Shown one piece after another: positions 8,428 through 16,889 of a DNA stretch of 64,000 nt (its first letter is position 1; each line of letters opens with the position of its first letter). The stretch lies in contig JAQYQB010000012.1 in assembly GCA_028726465.1 (NCBI GenBank), positions 186,001-250,000 on the forward strand, read 5' to 3'. The position numbers and the translations under genes are program-made. Under the pieces are notes generated by a model, which did not search any database, had not been told where the DNA came from, and saw nothing but the letters and a program-made list of their open reading frames with translations. The DNA is from Mycobacteriaceae bacterium. Its GTDB lineage: Bacteria; Actinomycetota; Actinomycetes; Mycobacteriales; Mycobacteriaceae.

Positions 8428-9483
8428 ATGCCGTTGGCAGTGCGCTGGATGATTGTCGCGCCCGCCTCCGTGGGCCTCGGCTGGCTCTTTGACCACTGGA
8501 ACGTGCCGGCGGCCTGGATCGTGGCCGCCATCGTGGTCTCCGCCGGCATGGCGCTGGCGACCCGCAAAGAGCTGCCCGTCAACCGCCACGTCTACGCGCT
8601 CAGCCGCGGGTTCATCGGCATCCTGGCCGCGATCCCCCTGACCACGGTGCCGCTGTCGCGCATCGTCGGCTTCCTGCCCGCGGGCGTCGTGGTCTCCCTG
8701 GTGACGGTGCTAGTCGGCATTGGCGGCGGGCTCCTCCTGCACCGCGCCCAGCCGAAGGCCGTCAGCCGGGACACCGGCATCCTGTCCATGCTGCCCGGCG
8801 GGGCGTCCATGATGCCGGTGCTCGCCGACGACCTCGGCGCGGACTACCGCTACGTGGCGCTGACCCAGTACCTGCGCCTGCTGACCGTGTCCATGACCCT
8901 GCCGGTCGTCGTCGGCTTCCTATCCACCCCGGCCGACTCCCATCCGGTCGACGCCCCGCAGCCGGATCAGCACTGGTGGATGATCCTGCTCGTGTTGGCC
9001 ATCGCCTTCGCCGGCGAGCCCCTCGGCAAGCTTCTCCGCCTGCCCGCCCCGGGCGTGATCGGCCCGCTCCTGCTGACGGTGCTGGCCTCGTTGTTCCTGC
9101 CCGGTGAGCTCACCCTCCAGCCCATCGAACCCTTCCGAATCTTGGCGTTCATGTGCATCGGTTGGGTCTGCGGCGGCGGCCTGTCGTGGCCCGCACTGCA
9201 GCGGTTCGCGGCGCAGCTGCCCGCCACCGTGGCCTATATCGTCGTGGTCATCGCCCTCTGCGCGGCAACTGCTTGGCCGCTGACCTGGGCGCTGGACATC
9301 ACCTATTTCGAGGCCTACCTGGCCACCAGCCCCGGCGCGCTCGAGACCGTCCTGGCGCTGTCCTCCGAAGGCGGGGCCGGGCCAGCAGTGGTGGCCATCC
9401 AGCTCATCCGGCTCATCATCGTGCTGGTGATTGCCGGCTACCTGCCCCAGCTCATCCGCCTCTTCACGCGGAGGAAACGCTAG
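8428..9483 (+). CDS. AbrB-family integral membrane protein (PF05145-type)
   Basis: 351 residues, about ten membrane segments, with the repeated AbrB/ammonia-monooxygenase-regulator architecture: an N-terminal half ending in GILSMLPGGASMMPVLADDLG and a second half with GVIGPLL and TSPGALETVLALSSEGGAGPAVVAIQLIR. The 'P-G' helical breaks occur at equivalent places in both halves. Family members are putative transporters of unknown substrate. AAGGAGG lies 8-14 bp before the ATG. It stands alone between divergent and convergent neighbours. Confidence 0.75.
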   Translation: MPLAVRWMIVAPASVGLGWLFDHWNVPAAWIVAAIVVSAGMALATRKELPVNRHVYALSRGFIGILAAIPLTTVPLSRIVGFLPAGVVVSLVTVLVGIGGGLLLHRAQPKAVSRDTGILSMLPGGASMMPVLADDLGADYRYVALTQYLRLLTVSMTLPVVVGFLSTPADSHPVDAPQPDQHWWMILLVLAIAFAGEPLGKLLRLPAPGVIGPLLLTVLASLFLPGELTLQPIEPFRILAFMCIGWVCGGGLSWPALQRFAAQLPATVAYIVVVIALCAATAWPLTWALDITYFEAYLATSPGALETVLALSSEGGAGPAVVAIQLIRLIIVLVIAGYLPQLIRLFTRRKR

Positions 9484-9486
9484 CAC

Positions 9487-11148
9487 CTAGTCGAGGATGG
9501 TCTCGCGCAGGATGGACATCGGCACCGAGCCCAGCGCCAGCGCCTCGGCGTGGAACTCGCGCTCGCTCATGCCCTGCGCGACTGCCTCGTCGCGGGTCTG
9601 GCGCCACAGGCGCGCCCCCAGCGCGTACGATGGCGCCTGGCCGGCCCAGCCCAGGTAGCGGTTGACCTCGAAGGAGAGGTTCGCCGAGTCCATCGCGGTG
9701 TTCTCCCGCATGAAGGTGTGCACGTGGGACTTGTCCCAGACGCCGGAGCCGTCCGGCATCTTCTTGCCCAGGTGCAGGCCGATGTCCGCGACCACGCGGG
9801 CCGCCCGCAGGCGCTTAGCGTCCAAAAGGCCCATCCGGTAGCCGGGATCGTCCATGTATCCGAGCTCCGCCATGAGCTCCTCGGCGTAGAGGGCCCAGCC
9901 CTCGCCGTGGCCGGAGTTCCAGCACACGCTGCGGCGCCACAGGTTCAGATCCGGCTCGACCAGGGCCTGGCCGATCTGCAGGTGGTGGCCCGGCACGCCC
10001 TCGTGGTGGACCGTGGTCAACTCCTGCCAGGTGTGGAATACGTCCTGGCCGGCCGGCACCGACCACCACATCCGGCCCGGGCGGGAGAAGTCATCCGCCG
10101 GCTGGGTGTAGAAGATCCCGCCGGTGCCCGCCGGATCGATGCAGCACTCAATCTCGCGCACCTGCTCCGGCACGTCGAAGTACTTGCCGTCCAGCTCCTC
10201 GATGGCGCGGTCGGCCGTGGACTGCATCCACTCCACCAGCGCGTCCTTGCCACGCAGGAGGTAGCGCTCTTCCTGGTTGAACTTGCGCATCGCCGTGCGC
10301 ACGGTGCATTCGTTGCCGTAGAGGCTATGGGCGATCTTTTCCTGCTCGGCGTTGATCTCGCGCAGCTGCTCCAGGCCCCAGCGATAAGCCTCGTCCACGT
10401 CCACGACGTCGCCCACGAACAGGTGGGAGAACAGCTCGTAGCGCTCGCGGCCGAAAGCGTCCGAGGTCGGCGCCTGCGGCTGCAGGTCCGTCGACAGCCA
10501 GGCGGAGAATTCTTCGAAAGCCTGCTTGGCGTGCTCCACCTCGGCGGAGTCCTCGGCCAGGCCGAGCTCGTCGAGCATCGAGTCGCTATCCGTCAGCGCG
10601 TTGCACTGGCCGATGACCTCATTGATCTGGCGGTTGGCCGCCACCAAGCCGTGCGATGCCGCCTCCGTCAGCGAGTCCCGATAACCCGCCAGCGCGCTGC
10701 CCACCTTGGACAGGCGGGAGCGGATGGCGTCCAGGTCCTCCTCGGTCTCCTGCGGCATGAGCAGGAGGGTGTCCCGGATGGTCTGGACCGGCGAGGCGAT
10801 GTTGTTGAGCAGCCGCAGGTCCTCCATGCGGTGGTGCATGTCTAGGTCCAGGCAGAGGCGATCGCGCAACACGGCTGCGGTCACGTAGTCGACGTCGTCG
10901 AAGTCGTCCTCGTCGTCCGACTCGTCCGTCGAGTCATCCAGGGCGTCGAGATCCGCAATCATCTCGCGGGTACGGTCCGCCACGGCTTCGTAGTATTCGG
11001 GCGAGAAGTCCTGCAACTCACCCTCGTAGCCCGCAACGCCCCACGCCGTCGCATCGGTAGGGGTCAGGGCTGCCAAATCAGCTGCGAAATTATCGCACGA
11101 AGCGTCCAGAAGGGAAGGCTGACGCTCGGCGTTATGCTCGGAACTCAT
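9487..11148 (-). CDS. DUF885-family protein (putative metallopeptidase)
   Basis: 553 residues from MSSEHNAERQ (ATG 11146-11148). Seen: the zinc-site-like motif HHEGVPGHHLQIGQA in the C-terminal half, the downstream helix with GHGEGWALYAEELM, and the C-terminal RYLGWAGQAPSYALG block, which together define DUF885. Members are cytosolic proteins related to M3/M32 peptidases; peptidase activity is inferred. The N-terminus is acidic. The longer reading to 11232 adds residues without homology. Confidence 0.85.
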   Translation of the reverse strand: MSSEHNAERQPSLLDASCDNFAADLAALTPTDATAWGVAGYEGELQDFSPEYYEAVADRTREMIADLDALDDSTDESDDEDDFDDVDYVTAAVLRDRLCLDLDMHHRMEDLRLLNNIASPVQTIRDTLLLMPQETEEDLDAIRSRLSKVGSALAGYRDSLTEAASHGLVAANRQINEVIGQCNALTDSDSMLDELGLAEDSAEVEHAKQAFEEFSAWLSTDLQPQAPTSDAFGRERYELFSHLFVGDVVDVDEAYRWGLEQLREINAEQEKIAHSLYGNECTVRTAMRKFNQEERYLLRGKDALVEWMQSTADRAIEELDGKYFDVPEQVREIECCIDPAGTGGIFYTQPADDFSRPGRMWWSVPAGQDVFHTWQELTTVHHEGVPGHHLQIGQALVEPDLNLWRRSVCWNSGHGEGWALYAEELMAELGYMDDPGYRMGLLDAKRLRAARVVADIGLHLGKKMPDGSGVWDKSHVHTFMRENTAMDSANLSFEVNRYLGWAGQAPSYALGARLWRQTRDEAVAQGMSEREFHAEALALGSVPMSILRETILD

Positions 11149-11428
11149 GATTGGGAAGTCTAGCCACTTTCCCCGCTTCACCGCTACCTGGCGCGGCGCG
11201 GTGAGAACGCTGAATGCCTCCTGCCCCGCCAAAGTCGCCCTTACCAGGTCTTTTCCCGCTGCCGGCAGGAAGATAACACTTAGGCATCAGTTCCCGAACT
11301 AGTCCCCTTCGAAAATTGCAACATAGTTTCGAAAAAGTTTGGCGCAGGGGTTGCGGTGCTGGTTTGGATTGCTATTATGGGGGTTGGGTTAGAACATAGT
11401 TACGACACATTCATTCGGGGAGAATGTC

Positions 11429-12586
11429 ATGGACCCTTATTACACCGTCAATACACCGAACTGCCCTATCGCCCACGAGGCCACCCAGATCCGCCGCGTT
11501 GACTACCACCTGTGGCAACGCCTCCGCCCGCCCATTAACGAGGATTGCGAGACCACCGTCGGCAACCTCGCCGCCCGCACCGGCCTTTCTTATACCGCCT
11601 GCCTCAACCGCTGCTTAGCCCTCGAACGCCTCGACACCCTGCCCCAGCTCGAAGAAACCGTGGAAAGACTCCAGCACATCGGTTTCAATTACCTCATCCT
11701 GATCGACCAAGTCTTAAATAACCTGGGCGAGCCCACCCAGGACGTTCTAGAACGCATAGATACTGAATTAAACAAATACCTCAGCCCTACCCGCCCGGGC
11801 CAGCGCCTGCCCTCCTACGCCAACCTGCGCCGCAAGCTCAACAGCCTGGTGGCCACGGAACAGCCCGAAGACACGTCGAAAGATTCGACCGATACCTCCG
11901 GCCCAGACGGCGGCAACTATTCCTGCGAGTCCCAGTCAGGATCCCGCGCCGGCATCTACGCCGACTACGACCCCGCAACCACCGCCCAACTAGACGACGC
12001 CATTTCCCGCACCGCCAAAGAACACGGCATCAGCCCGGCCGCCGCGCTCGCCGGCCTCATCCTCGGGGAATACTCCTCCCCGCAAGTGGTCCTCAACCTC
12101 TACCAGGCCAGCGACGTCCCCCATGCCCCCATCTTCGTCGCCGGTTTCGGCTGGATTAGCCACAAAAGCGGCCAGAAGCTGGCGGACGCAGCAACCACCG
12201 TCCGCCACATGTCGGATATCGCGGAAAAGCGCAGCCGCAACTACGCGACGCCGAACGACATCAAGGCCTTCATCAACGGCCGCGACGGCACGTGCCGCTA
12301 CCCCGGCTGCACGGTCAAGGCGGAGCGCTGCCAGAAGGACCATTGCGTCGACTTCGGCGACGGCGGCCCGACGGCCGCGTACAACCTCGTCAACCTGTGT
12401 CAGCACCACCACAACATCAAGACCGACGGGCGCGCGACCTACGTCATCGACCCGCACACCTCGGACGTCATCTGGCTGTTCAACGACGGCACCTGGCAGG
12501 CCACCAGCCCCGAGGGTCCGATGTCCCGGCGCTCCTGCAATTGGTTGCGGACGGTCGAACAGGTAATGGCCGGGCGGAGGGGGTGA
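11429..12586 (+). CDS. HNH-motif protein (DUF222/HNH type)
   Basis: 385 residues. Seen: a helical N-terminal region and a C-terminal HNH nuclease fold with zinc-binding Cys (RDGTCRYPGC), the catalytic H-H pair in CQKDHCVDFGDGG, the Asn in YNLVNLCQHHHNIK and the final His. Actinobacteria carry many paralogues of this 'DUF222 plus HNH' type; their role is unknown and they are not clearly part of a restriction system. Promoter candidates lie just upstream (TTGCGG, then TATTAT at about 11374), with GGGGAGA before the ATG. Confidence 0.8.
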   Translation: MDPYYTVNTPNCPIAHEATQIRRVDYHLWQRLRPPINEDCETTVGNLAARTGLSYTACLNRCLALERLDTLPQLEETVERLQHIGFNYLILIDQVLNNLGEPTQDVLERIDTELNKYLSPTRPGQRLPSYANLRRKLNSLVATEQPEDTSKDSTDTSGPDGGNYSCESQSGSRAGIYADYDPATTAQLDDAISRTAKEHGISPAAALAGLILGEYSSPQVVLNLYQASDVPHAPIFVAGFGWISHKSGQKLADAATTVRHMSDIAEKRSRNYATPNDIKAFINGRDGTCRYPGCTVKAERCQKDHCVDFGDGGPTAAYNLVNLCQHHHNIKTDGRATYVIDPHTSDVIWLFNDGTWQATSPEGPMSRRSCNWLRTVEQVMAGRRG

Positions 12587-12630
12587 TGTCGAAAAATCTG
12601 ACATTTCCGCACCAAAACACCACAATTGCT

Positions 12631-12702
12631 AGACCATGCAGTCTAATTTCGGCCACCGGTCAACGTATAGAATTAGACAATGCAGTCTGTTCTCTTTATA
12701 CT
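12631..12702 (+). promoter_or_regulatory. Promoter and tandem operators of the ROK regulator
   Basis: Two copies of an inverted-repeat site: AGACCATGCAGTCT (12631-12644) and AGACAATGCAGTCT (12675-12688), 44 bp apart, about four helical turns. A promoter fits the second copy: -35 TAGACA (12674-12679), 17-bp spacer, -10 TATACT (12697-12702). Transcription would begin at about 12709, at the ATG 12710, so the mRNA is probably leaderless. The second site covers the -35, as expected for repression; DNA looping between the two is possible. Confidence 0.65.
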
Positions 12703-12709
12703 AAGTTGC

Positions 12710-13798
12710 ATGATCAAGCCAGGACCGGCCTTCACTCGCCCACGCACACCCGCCGCCAAGTGCCTCCACCTGGTGCGCCTCAAGCCGATCATCACTCGGA
12801 GCGAGCTAGTGGAAGCGACCGGCCTGTCCCAGCCCACCATCACGCGCGCGACCACGGCGCTGCTGCAGGCCGGGCTCATCCAAGAGCGCACCGACCTGAC
12901 CCGCACGAAGGGCCGCGGACGCCCGACGGTGCCGCTGGAGGTAGCAGAGAACAACTGGCTGCTGGCTGGCATCGCCATCGGCACCTCCTCGACCTATATC
13001 GGCCTCTACGACACCAAGGGCCGCACCATTCGGGAGGATGACATCACCACCCCGGTGGCATCGCTGAGCGAGGCGGATTTCATCGAGCACATCATGGCCG
13101 GCATCAACCGCTTGACCGCGGGCCTGGACCAGGCGCTGGTCTCCGTCGGCGTGACCACCTCCGGCCAGGTCGACGACGAAGGCCTCGTCTACGCCCCGAA
13201 CCTGGGGTGGAATGGCGTCGACATCGCCGAGCGCCTACGCTTCCAGTTCAGCGTGCCGGTCGTGGTCACCGCAGCCATCCCGGCCATCCTGGGCTCCGAG
13301 ACCCAGGCCGCGGACATCGCCTCCGAGGACAAGGTCCTAGTGCTCTTCGCGGACGACTCCATCGGCGCGGCCCTGTCCAACGACGACGGGGTCCAGCAGC
13401 TCACCCCGCTGACCGATCCGCAGGGCCGCCCCGCGCAGGATTCCCTGTCGACGGCGGCGGTGCTCAAGAAGGCGGCGGAGCAGGGCGTGACGGTCGACAG
13501 CATTGCCGATGCCCCACGCTCCATCCTCGATGAGCGCGCGCACGATCTCGGCGTGGTCGCCGCCCGGCTGGTGCGCGAGCACCACCCGAATACCGTGGTG
13601 GTGGCCGGTTCCGCCTTCGTGGATGACCCGCAGGCCCCGCGCCGCTTCGCCAGCGCCGTGCGGGAAGAGGCCCCCGATGCCGAGGTCCAGCTGCGCATGA
13701 TCCCCACCCACCGCGAGATCGTCCGCGCGGTCGCGCGCGCCGTCGCCCTGGACCCGCTGCTGCGCGTGCCGCTCGAGCTGCGCAAGGTCAGGGTGTAG
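12710..13798 (+). CDS. ROK-family transcriptional regulator
   Basis: 362 residues. N-terminal winged helix (about 12-75: SELVEATGLSQPTITRATTALLQAGLI, wing KGRGRPTVPL), then a ROK sugar-kinase-like domain with TTSGQVDDEG. The zinc-binding CxCGxxGC motif of NagC/Mlc and a convincing catalytic Asp region are absent, so I expect a regulator rather than a kinase. I choose the ATG at 12710 over 12680 because the promoter and operator occupy 12674-12702. The protein probably controls its own promoter through the tandem sites. No sugar gene adjoins it, so its ligand is open. Confidence 0.8.
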   Translation: MIKPGPAFTRPRTPAAKCLHLVRLKPIITRSELVEATGLSQPTITRATTALLQAGLIQERTDLTRTKGRGRPTVPLEVAENNWLLAGIAIGTSSTYIGLYDTKGRTIREDDITTPVASLSEADFIEHIMAGINRLTAGLDQALVSVGVTTSGQVDDEGLVYAPNLGWNGVDIAERLRFQFSVPVVVTAAIPAILGSETQAADIASEDKVLVLFADDSIGAALSNDDGVQQLTPLTDPQGRPAQDSLSTAAVLKKAAEQGVTVDSIADAPRSILDERAHDLGVVAARLVREHHPNTVVVAGSAFVDDPQAPRRFASAVREEAPDAEVQLRMIPTHREIVRAVARAVALDPLLRVPLELRKVRV

Positions 13799-14387
13799 AA
13801 AGCACCTTCCGCACGCTATCGATGCCTTCGAAGCGCTCGGCCCGCAACCCCGCCTCGCGGGCCTCGCGCACGAAGTCGTCGCGGTCGTCGAAGAAGATGG
13901 TGTCCTTGAGGGTGCCGCCGAGGGCATCGACGGCGACGAGGTAGGCCTGCTCCTCCGGCTTGGCCACCCCGATATCGCAGGACAGGGTGACGGCCGCGAA
14001 ATCCTCTAGCCAGGGGTGCTCGCGCCGCACGACGGCGGCGAGCCCAGTCGGGATGTTGGAAAGGACGCCGACGGGGTGGCCGGCATCGATAAGCGACTGC
14101 ACGAAGCCAACCATCTCCATGTCCGCCTCGAGGCAGCCCGCGATGTCCGCGGCCACGGCCTGGCTGGTGTCGATGTCGCCCAGGCCGCTGCGGCGGGCGA
14201 GCGCGGTCCACCAGCGCTCGTCGGAGACCAGCCCGGCGTCGTAGGGCGGGCGCAACTCCTCGTAGGTCTCCCAGAAACGCGCGCTGTCCTGCACCCCGAG
14301 CGTCTCCTCGAGGAGGCGGCGGTCCGCGGCCGAGGGCAGCCGCATGAGCACGCCGTACAGATCGAAGAGCAGCTTGGCCTTAGCCAT
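13788..14387 (-). CDS. HAD-superfamily hydrolase
   Basis: 199 residues. Seen: motif I FDLYGVL, motif II region GVLSNIP, motif III Lys in KPEEQAY and motif IV FFDDRDDFV. The second Asp of the phosphatase DxD motif is Tyr (DLY), as in L-2-haloacid dehalogenases (FDxYGT), so phosphatase activity should not be assumed. The 3' end overlaps the convergent ROK gene by 11 bp, and its start overlaps the end of the membrane-protein gene upstream by 8 bp, indicating a two-gene operon. Confidence 0.8.
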   Translation of the reverse strand: MAKAKLLFDLYGVLMRLPSAADRRLLEETLGVQDSARFWETYEELRPPYDAGLVSDERWWTALARRSGLGDIDTSQAVAADIAGCLEADMEMVGFVQSLIDAGHPVGVLSNIPTGLAAVVRREHPWLEDFAAVTLSCDIGVAKPEEQAYLVAVDALGGTLKDTIFFDDRDDFVREAREAGLRAERFEGIDSVRKVLSTP

Positions 14388-14733
14388 GCGTGACCACCCG
14401 GGGCTGGAGCAGGCACAGGCCGACGATGCCGCAGGTGGCGCCGCCGATGAGCTCCGGCAGGCCCGTGCCCGCGGGGTTCACGAAGAACAGGGCGATGGCC
14501 GCCAGGAGCAGGACGCCGCCGACCCCGAAGAAGGCCTTGACGAGGCCGCTGGCGCGCAGGAAGCGCACGCCGGCGAGCATGGCCATGCCGGCGAACGGGC
14601 TCAGCATGAGGGCGGCCGAGGAGAAGAAGATCCCCCACGCGATGTCTACCGCCGTCAGTGCCAGTCCCCCGACCAAAGCGAGAACCATCAGCCCGAGGGC
14701 GATGGCGGCGGTCGTTTTCTGCTTTGCGGTCAT
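14380..14733 (-). CDS. Small four-helix membrane protein, unknown
   Basis: 117 residues from MTAKQKTTAAIALG (ATG 14731-14733); the frame also opens at MGQLYF, but that start lies within the terminator stem region. Four hydrophobic segments fill nearly the whole chain (ALGLMVLALVGGLAL, FFSSAALMLSPFAGMAM, FFGVGGVLLLAAIALFFV, LIGGATCGIVGLCLL). No family recognised. It precedes the HAD gene with an 8-bp overlap. Confidence 0.6.
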   Translation of the reverse strand: MTAKQKTTAAIALGLMVLALVGGLALTAVDIAWGIFFSSAALMLSPFAGMAMLAGVRFLRASGLVKAFFGVGGVLLLAAIALFFVNPAGTGLPELIGGATCGIVGLCLLQPRVVTHG

Positions 14734-14742
14734 AAAATACAA

Positions 14743-14774
14743 TTGTCCCACCGGAGAAGCCTCCAGTGGGACAA
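14743..14774 (-). terminator. Rho-independent terminator after ferritin
   Basis: On the minus strand TTGTCCCACTGGAG-GCTT-CTCCGGTGGGACAA forms a 14-bp stem with one G-T pair and a 4-base loop, followed by TTGTATTTT. It lies 41 bp past the ferritin stop and just before the next minus-strand gene, so it should end the ferritin transcript. Confidence 0.75.
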
Positions 14775-14814
14775 AAGTGATTATTTTAACCGGACCGTTA
14801 TTTGGTCTAATTCT

Positions 14815-15300
14815 TTATTCGGCAGAGCCCAGGTTTGCGTCGATGCGCAGCAGGCCGGAGCCGTCGTTGCCAACCAGCTTGACCTGGTCGATGATCTCGG
14901 AGACGGTGTCCTCTTCCTCGATCTGCTCGTCCAGGAACCAGTTGACCAGACTACGGGAATCCAGATCCTTGACCTCGTCCGCGATGCGGGCGATCTCGCG
15001 GATCTCGGCGGAGACCTTCTGCTCGTGCTTGAAGGCGGCCTCGAAGGCGTCCAGCGGGGTGGCAGCCTTCAGGGACGGGATAGCGATGTCGGTCAGCTCG
15101 ACGCGGTAGCCGCGGGCCAGCAGGTGGTCGGCGAACTTCTGAGCGTGGGTGCGCTCCTCGTCGGCGTGACCCAGGAACCAGTCGCGCATGCCCGGGAAGG
15201 ACAGGTTATCCATCTCGTAAGCCAGCTGGGTGTAGATGAGCGCCGCCTGGTGCTCGGAATTGACCTGGTTGTTCATTGCGGTTTGCAGTTTCTCGTCCAT
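14815..15300 (-). CDS. ftn: Ferritin (non-haem iron storage)
   Basis: 161-residue four-helix-bundle ferritin of the FtnA type. Seen: ferroxidase ligands in NSEHQAALIYTQLAYEM (helix A), the ExxH of DEERTHAQKFADHL (helix B) and Glu residues in EIREIARIAD and FLDEQIEEED (helices C/D). It oxidises Fe(II) and stores ferric mineral in a 24-mer. A -10 TATACT (15347-15342 on the minus strand) and the DtxR-like site at 15396-15414, at about -70, suggest iron-dependent activation. A strong terminator follows. Confidence 0.92.
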   Translation of the reverse strand: MDEKLQTAMNNQVNSEHQAALIYTQLAYEMDNLSFPGMRDWFLGHADEERTHAQKFADHLLARGYRVELTDIAIPSLKAATPLDAFEAAFKHEQKVSAEIREIARIADEVKDLDSRSLVNWFLDEQIEEEDTVSEIIDQVKLVGNDGSGLLRIDANLGSAE

Positions 15301-15395
15301 GACCTGGACCTTTCTCTCGGATCGGTGGTTAACTACTGATAAGTATACGCGTTTAAAAAACTATTTCCAGGCAGGAAATCCTTACCAATTTAAGG

Positions 15396-15414
15396 TTATG
15401 TTAACGTAACCTGC
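15396..15414. promoter_or_regulatory. DtxR-box-like site upstream of ferritin
   Basis: TTATGTTAACGTAACCTGC matches the DtxR consensus TTAGGTTAGSCTAACCTAA at 14 of 19 positions, and the surrounding 15393-15412 is itself a near-perfect 20-bp palindrome. It lies about 95 bp upstream of the ftn start codon, too far for simple repression. In C. glutamicum, DtxR is reported to activate ftn. Confidence 0.5.
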
Positions 15415-15415
15415 G

Positions 15416-16882
15416 TTATGCTTCGTTGAATTTCTCGATCCGCCGCTGGCTTTCGTCGTCCAGTCCCCTAAATTCTACCTCGATTCCGCGGGAGGCGTAC
15501 TTGCTGCGCACGGCATCGACGGCCGCGATGGTGGAGGTATCCCACAGGGTCGCGGCCGAAAAGTCGATGGAGACCTTGTCCGTGCCCGGCGCGTAATCGA
15601 AGGAATAGACCAAGTCATTCGAGGAAGCGAAGAAGAGCTGGCCGGACACCGCGTACTCCCCCGGCCCGGTCTGGTCGACGGTCACCACGTGCGAGACCCG
15701 CTGGGCGAAACTGACCGTCGCCGCCAGCACGCCCAGCACCACGCCGACTGCCAGGTTGGAGGTAATCAGGGTCCCGGCCATTGTAATGCCCATGACGAGG
15801 GTCTCGGACCAGGGCATCGCCCGCAGCGTGCGCGGCCGCAGGGAATGCCAGTCGACGGTGGTCGCCGCCACGATGATCATTACCGCCACCAGGCCCGCCA
15901 TGGGGATGCGCCCGACGGTCCGGCCCAGCACCAGGATGAGGATGAGCAGGAAGACGCCGGCCATGAGCGTGGACAGCCGGGTCCGTGCGCGGGCGCCGCG
16001 GACGTTGATCATCGTCTGCCCGATCATCGCGCACACGCCCATGCCGCCGATGAGGGCGGAGAGGATATTGCCTATCCCCTGGCCGTAGGATTCGCGGGTC
16101 TTGTCCGAGTGGGTATCGGTGATGCCGTCGACCAGCTTGGCCGTCAGCAACGACTCCATCAGGCCCACCAGGGCAACGCCCAGGGCGTAGGGCGCGATGA
16201 TCTGCAGGGTCTCCCAGCTCAGCGGCACATCGGGGAGGAACAAGCCCGGCAGCGAGTCCGGCAGCTCGCCCTGGTCAGCCACGTCAGGGACCTCCCAGCC
16301 GGAGATCATGACCAGGGCGGTGAGCACCACGATGGTAATCAGCGGCGCCGGGATGGCCGGCAGCAGGCGCGGGGCGGCGAGCATGAGCACCAGGCCTAGC
16401 CCGACCAACGGGTAGACCAGCCAGGGCACGTCCTGCAGGTGCGGCAACTGCGCGGTGAACATCATGATGCCCAGGGAGTTGACGAACCCGGTCATCACGC
16501 TGCGCGGGATGAACCGCATGAGCTTGGCGATGCCCACCGCCGCCAGCACCAGCTGCAGCACCCCGGCCAGCAGGATGGTCGCGACCACGTAGTCGAGGCC
16601 GTGGCTGGCCGAGAGCGGGGCGATGACCAGCGCGACCGCGCCGGCCGCGGCGGAGACCATCGCGGGGCGCCCGCCGGTAAAGGCGATGGAGATAGCCATC
16701 ACCACGGAGGCGAAAAGGCCCACCCGTGGGTCCAGGCCCGCCAGGATGGAAAAGCTCAGCACCTCCGGGATAAGGGCGAGGGAAACCGCGAGGCCGCCGA
16801 GCACCTCGATGCGCAGCCGGCGGGCAGAGGAAAAGGCGTAGCGGAAGCTATCCGCTACGCCCAGGGAACCTGTGTCATTCAC
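15416..16882 (-). CDS. SulP-family anion transporter with STAS domain
   Basis: 488 residues from the GTG at 16880-16882. Seen: the N-terminal SulP segment (ALIPEVLSFSILAGLDPRVGLFAS), ten or more membrane segments and a C-terminal STAS domain (about the last 90 residues, VSIDFSAATLWDTSTIAAVDAV). It probably moves sulfate, bicarbonate or another anion. An ATG at 16915 is in frame but lies inside the upstream gene and has no Shine-Dalgarno; AGGAAGG precedes the GTG. It follows the phosphoribosyltransferase gene closely and is probably co-transcribed with it. Confidence 0.85.
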   Translation of the reverse strand: MNDTGSLGVADSFRYAFSSARRLRIEVLGGLAVSLALIPEVLSFSILAGLDPRVGLFASVVMAISIAFTGGRPAMVSAAAGAVALVIAPLSASHGLDYVVATILLAGVLQLVLAAVGIAKLMRFIPRSVMTGFVNSLGIMMFTAQLPHLQDVPWLVYPLVGLGLVLMLAAPRLLPAIPAPLITIVVLTALVMISGWEVPDVADQGELPDSLPGLFLPDVPLSWETLQIIAPYALGVALVGLMESLLTAKLVDGITDTHSDKTRESYGQGIGNILSALIGGMGVCAMIGQTMINVRGARARTRLSTLMAGVFLLILILVLGRTVGRIPMAGLVAVMIIVAATTVDWHSLRPRTLRAMPWSETLVMGITMAGTLITSNLAVGVVLGVLAATVSFAQRVSHVVTVDQTGPGEYAVSGQLFFASSNDLVYSFDYAPGTDKVSIDFSAATLWDTSTIAAVDAVRSKYASRGIEVEFRGLDDESQRRIEKFNEA

Positions 16883-16889
16883 CGGAGTC

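Noticed and set aside
14743..14774. Riboswitch upstream of the small membrane protein
   Set aside because: The hairpin is a simple long stem with a T-rich tail directly after ferritin; it reads as a terminator.
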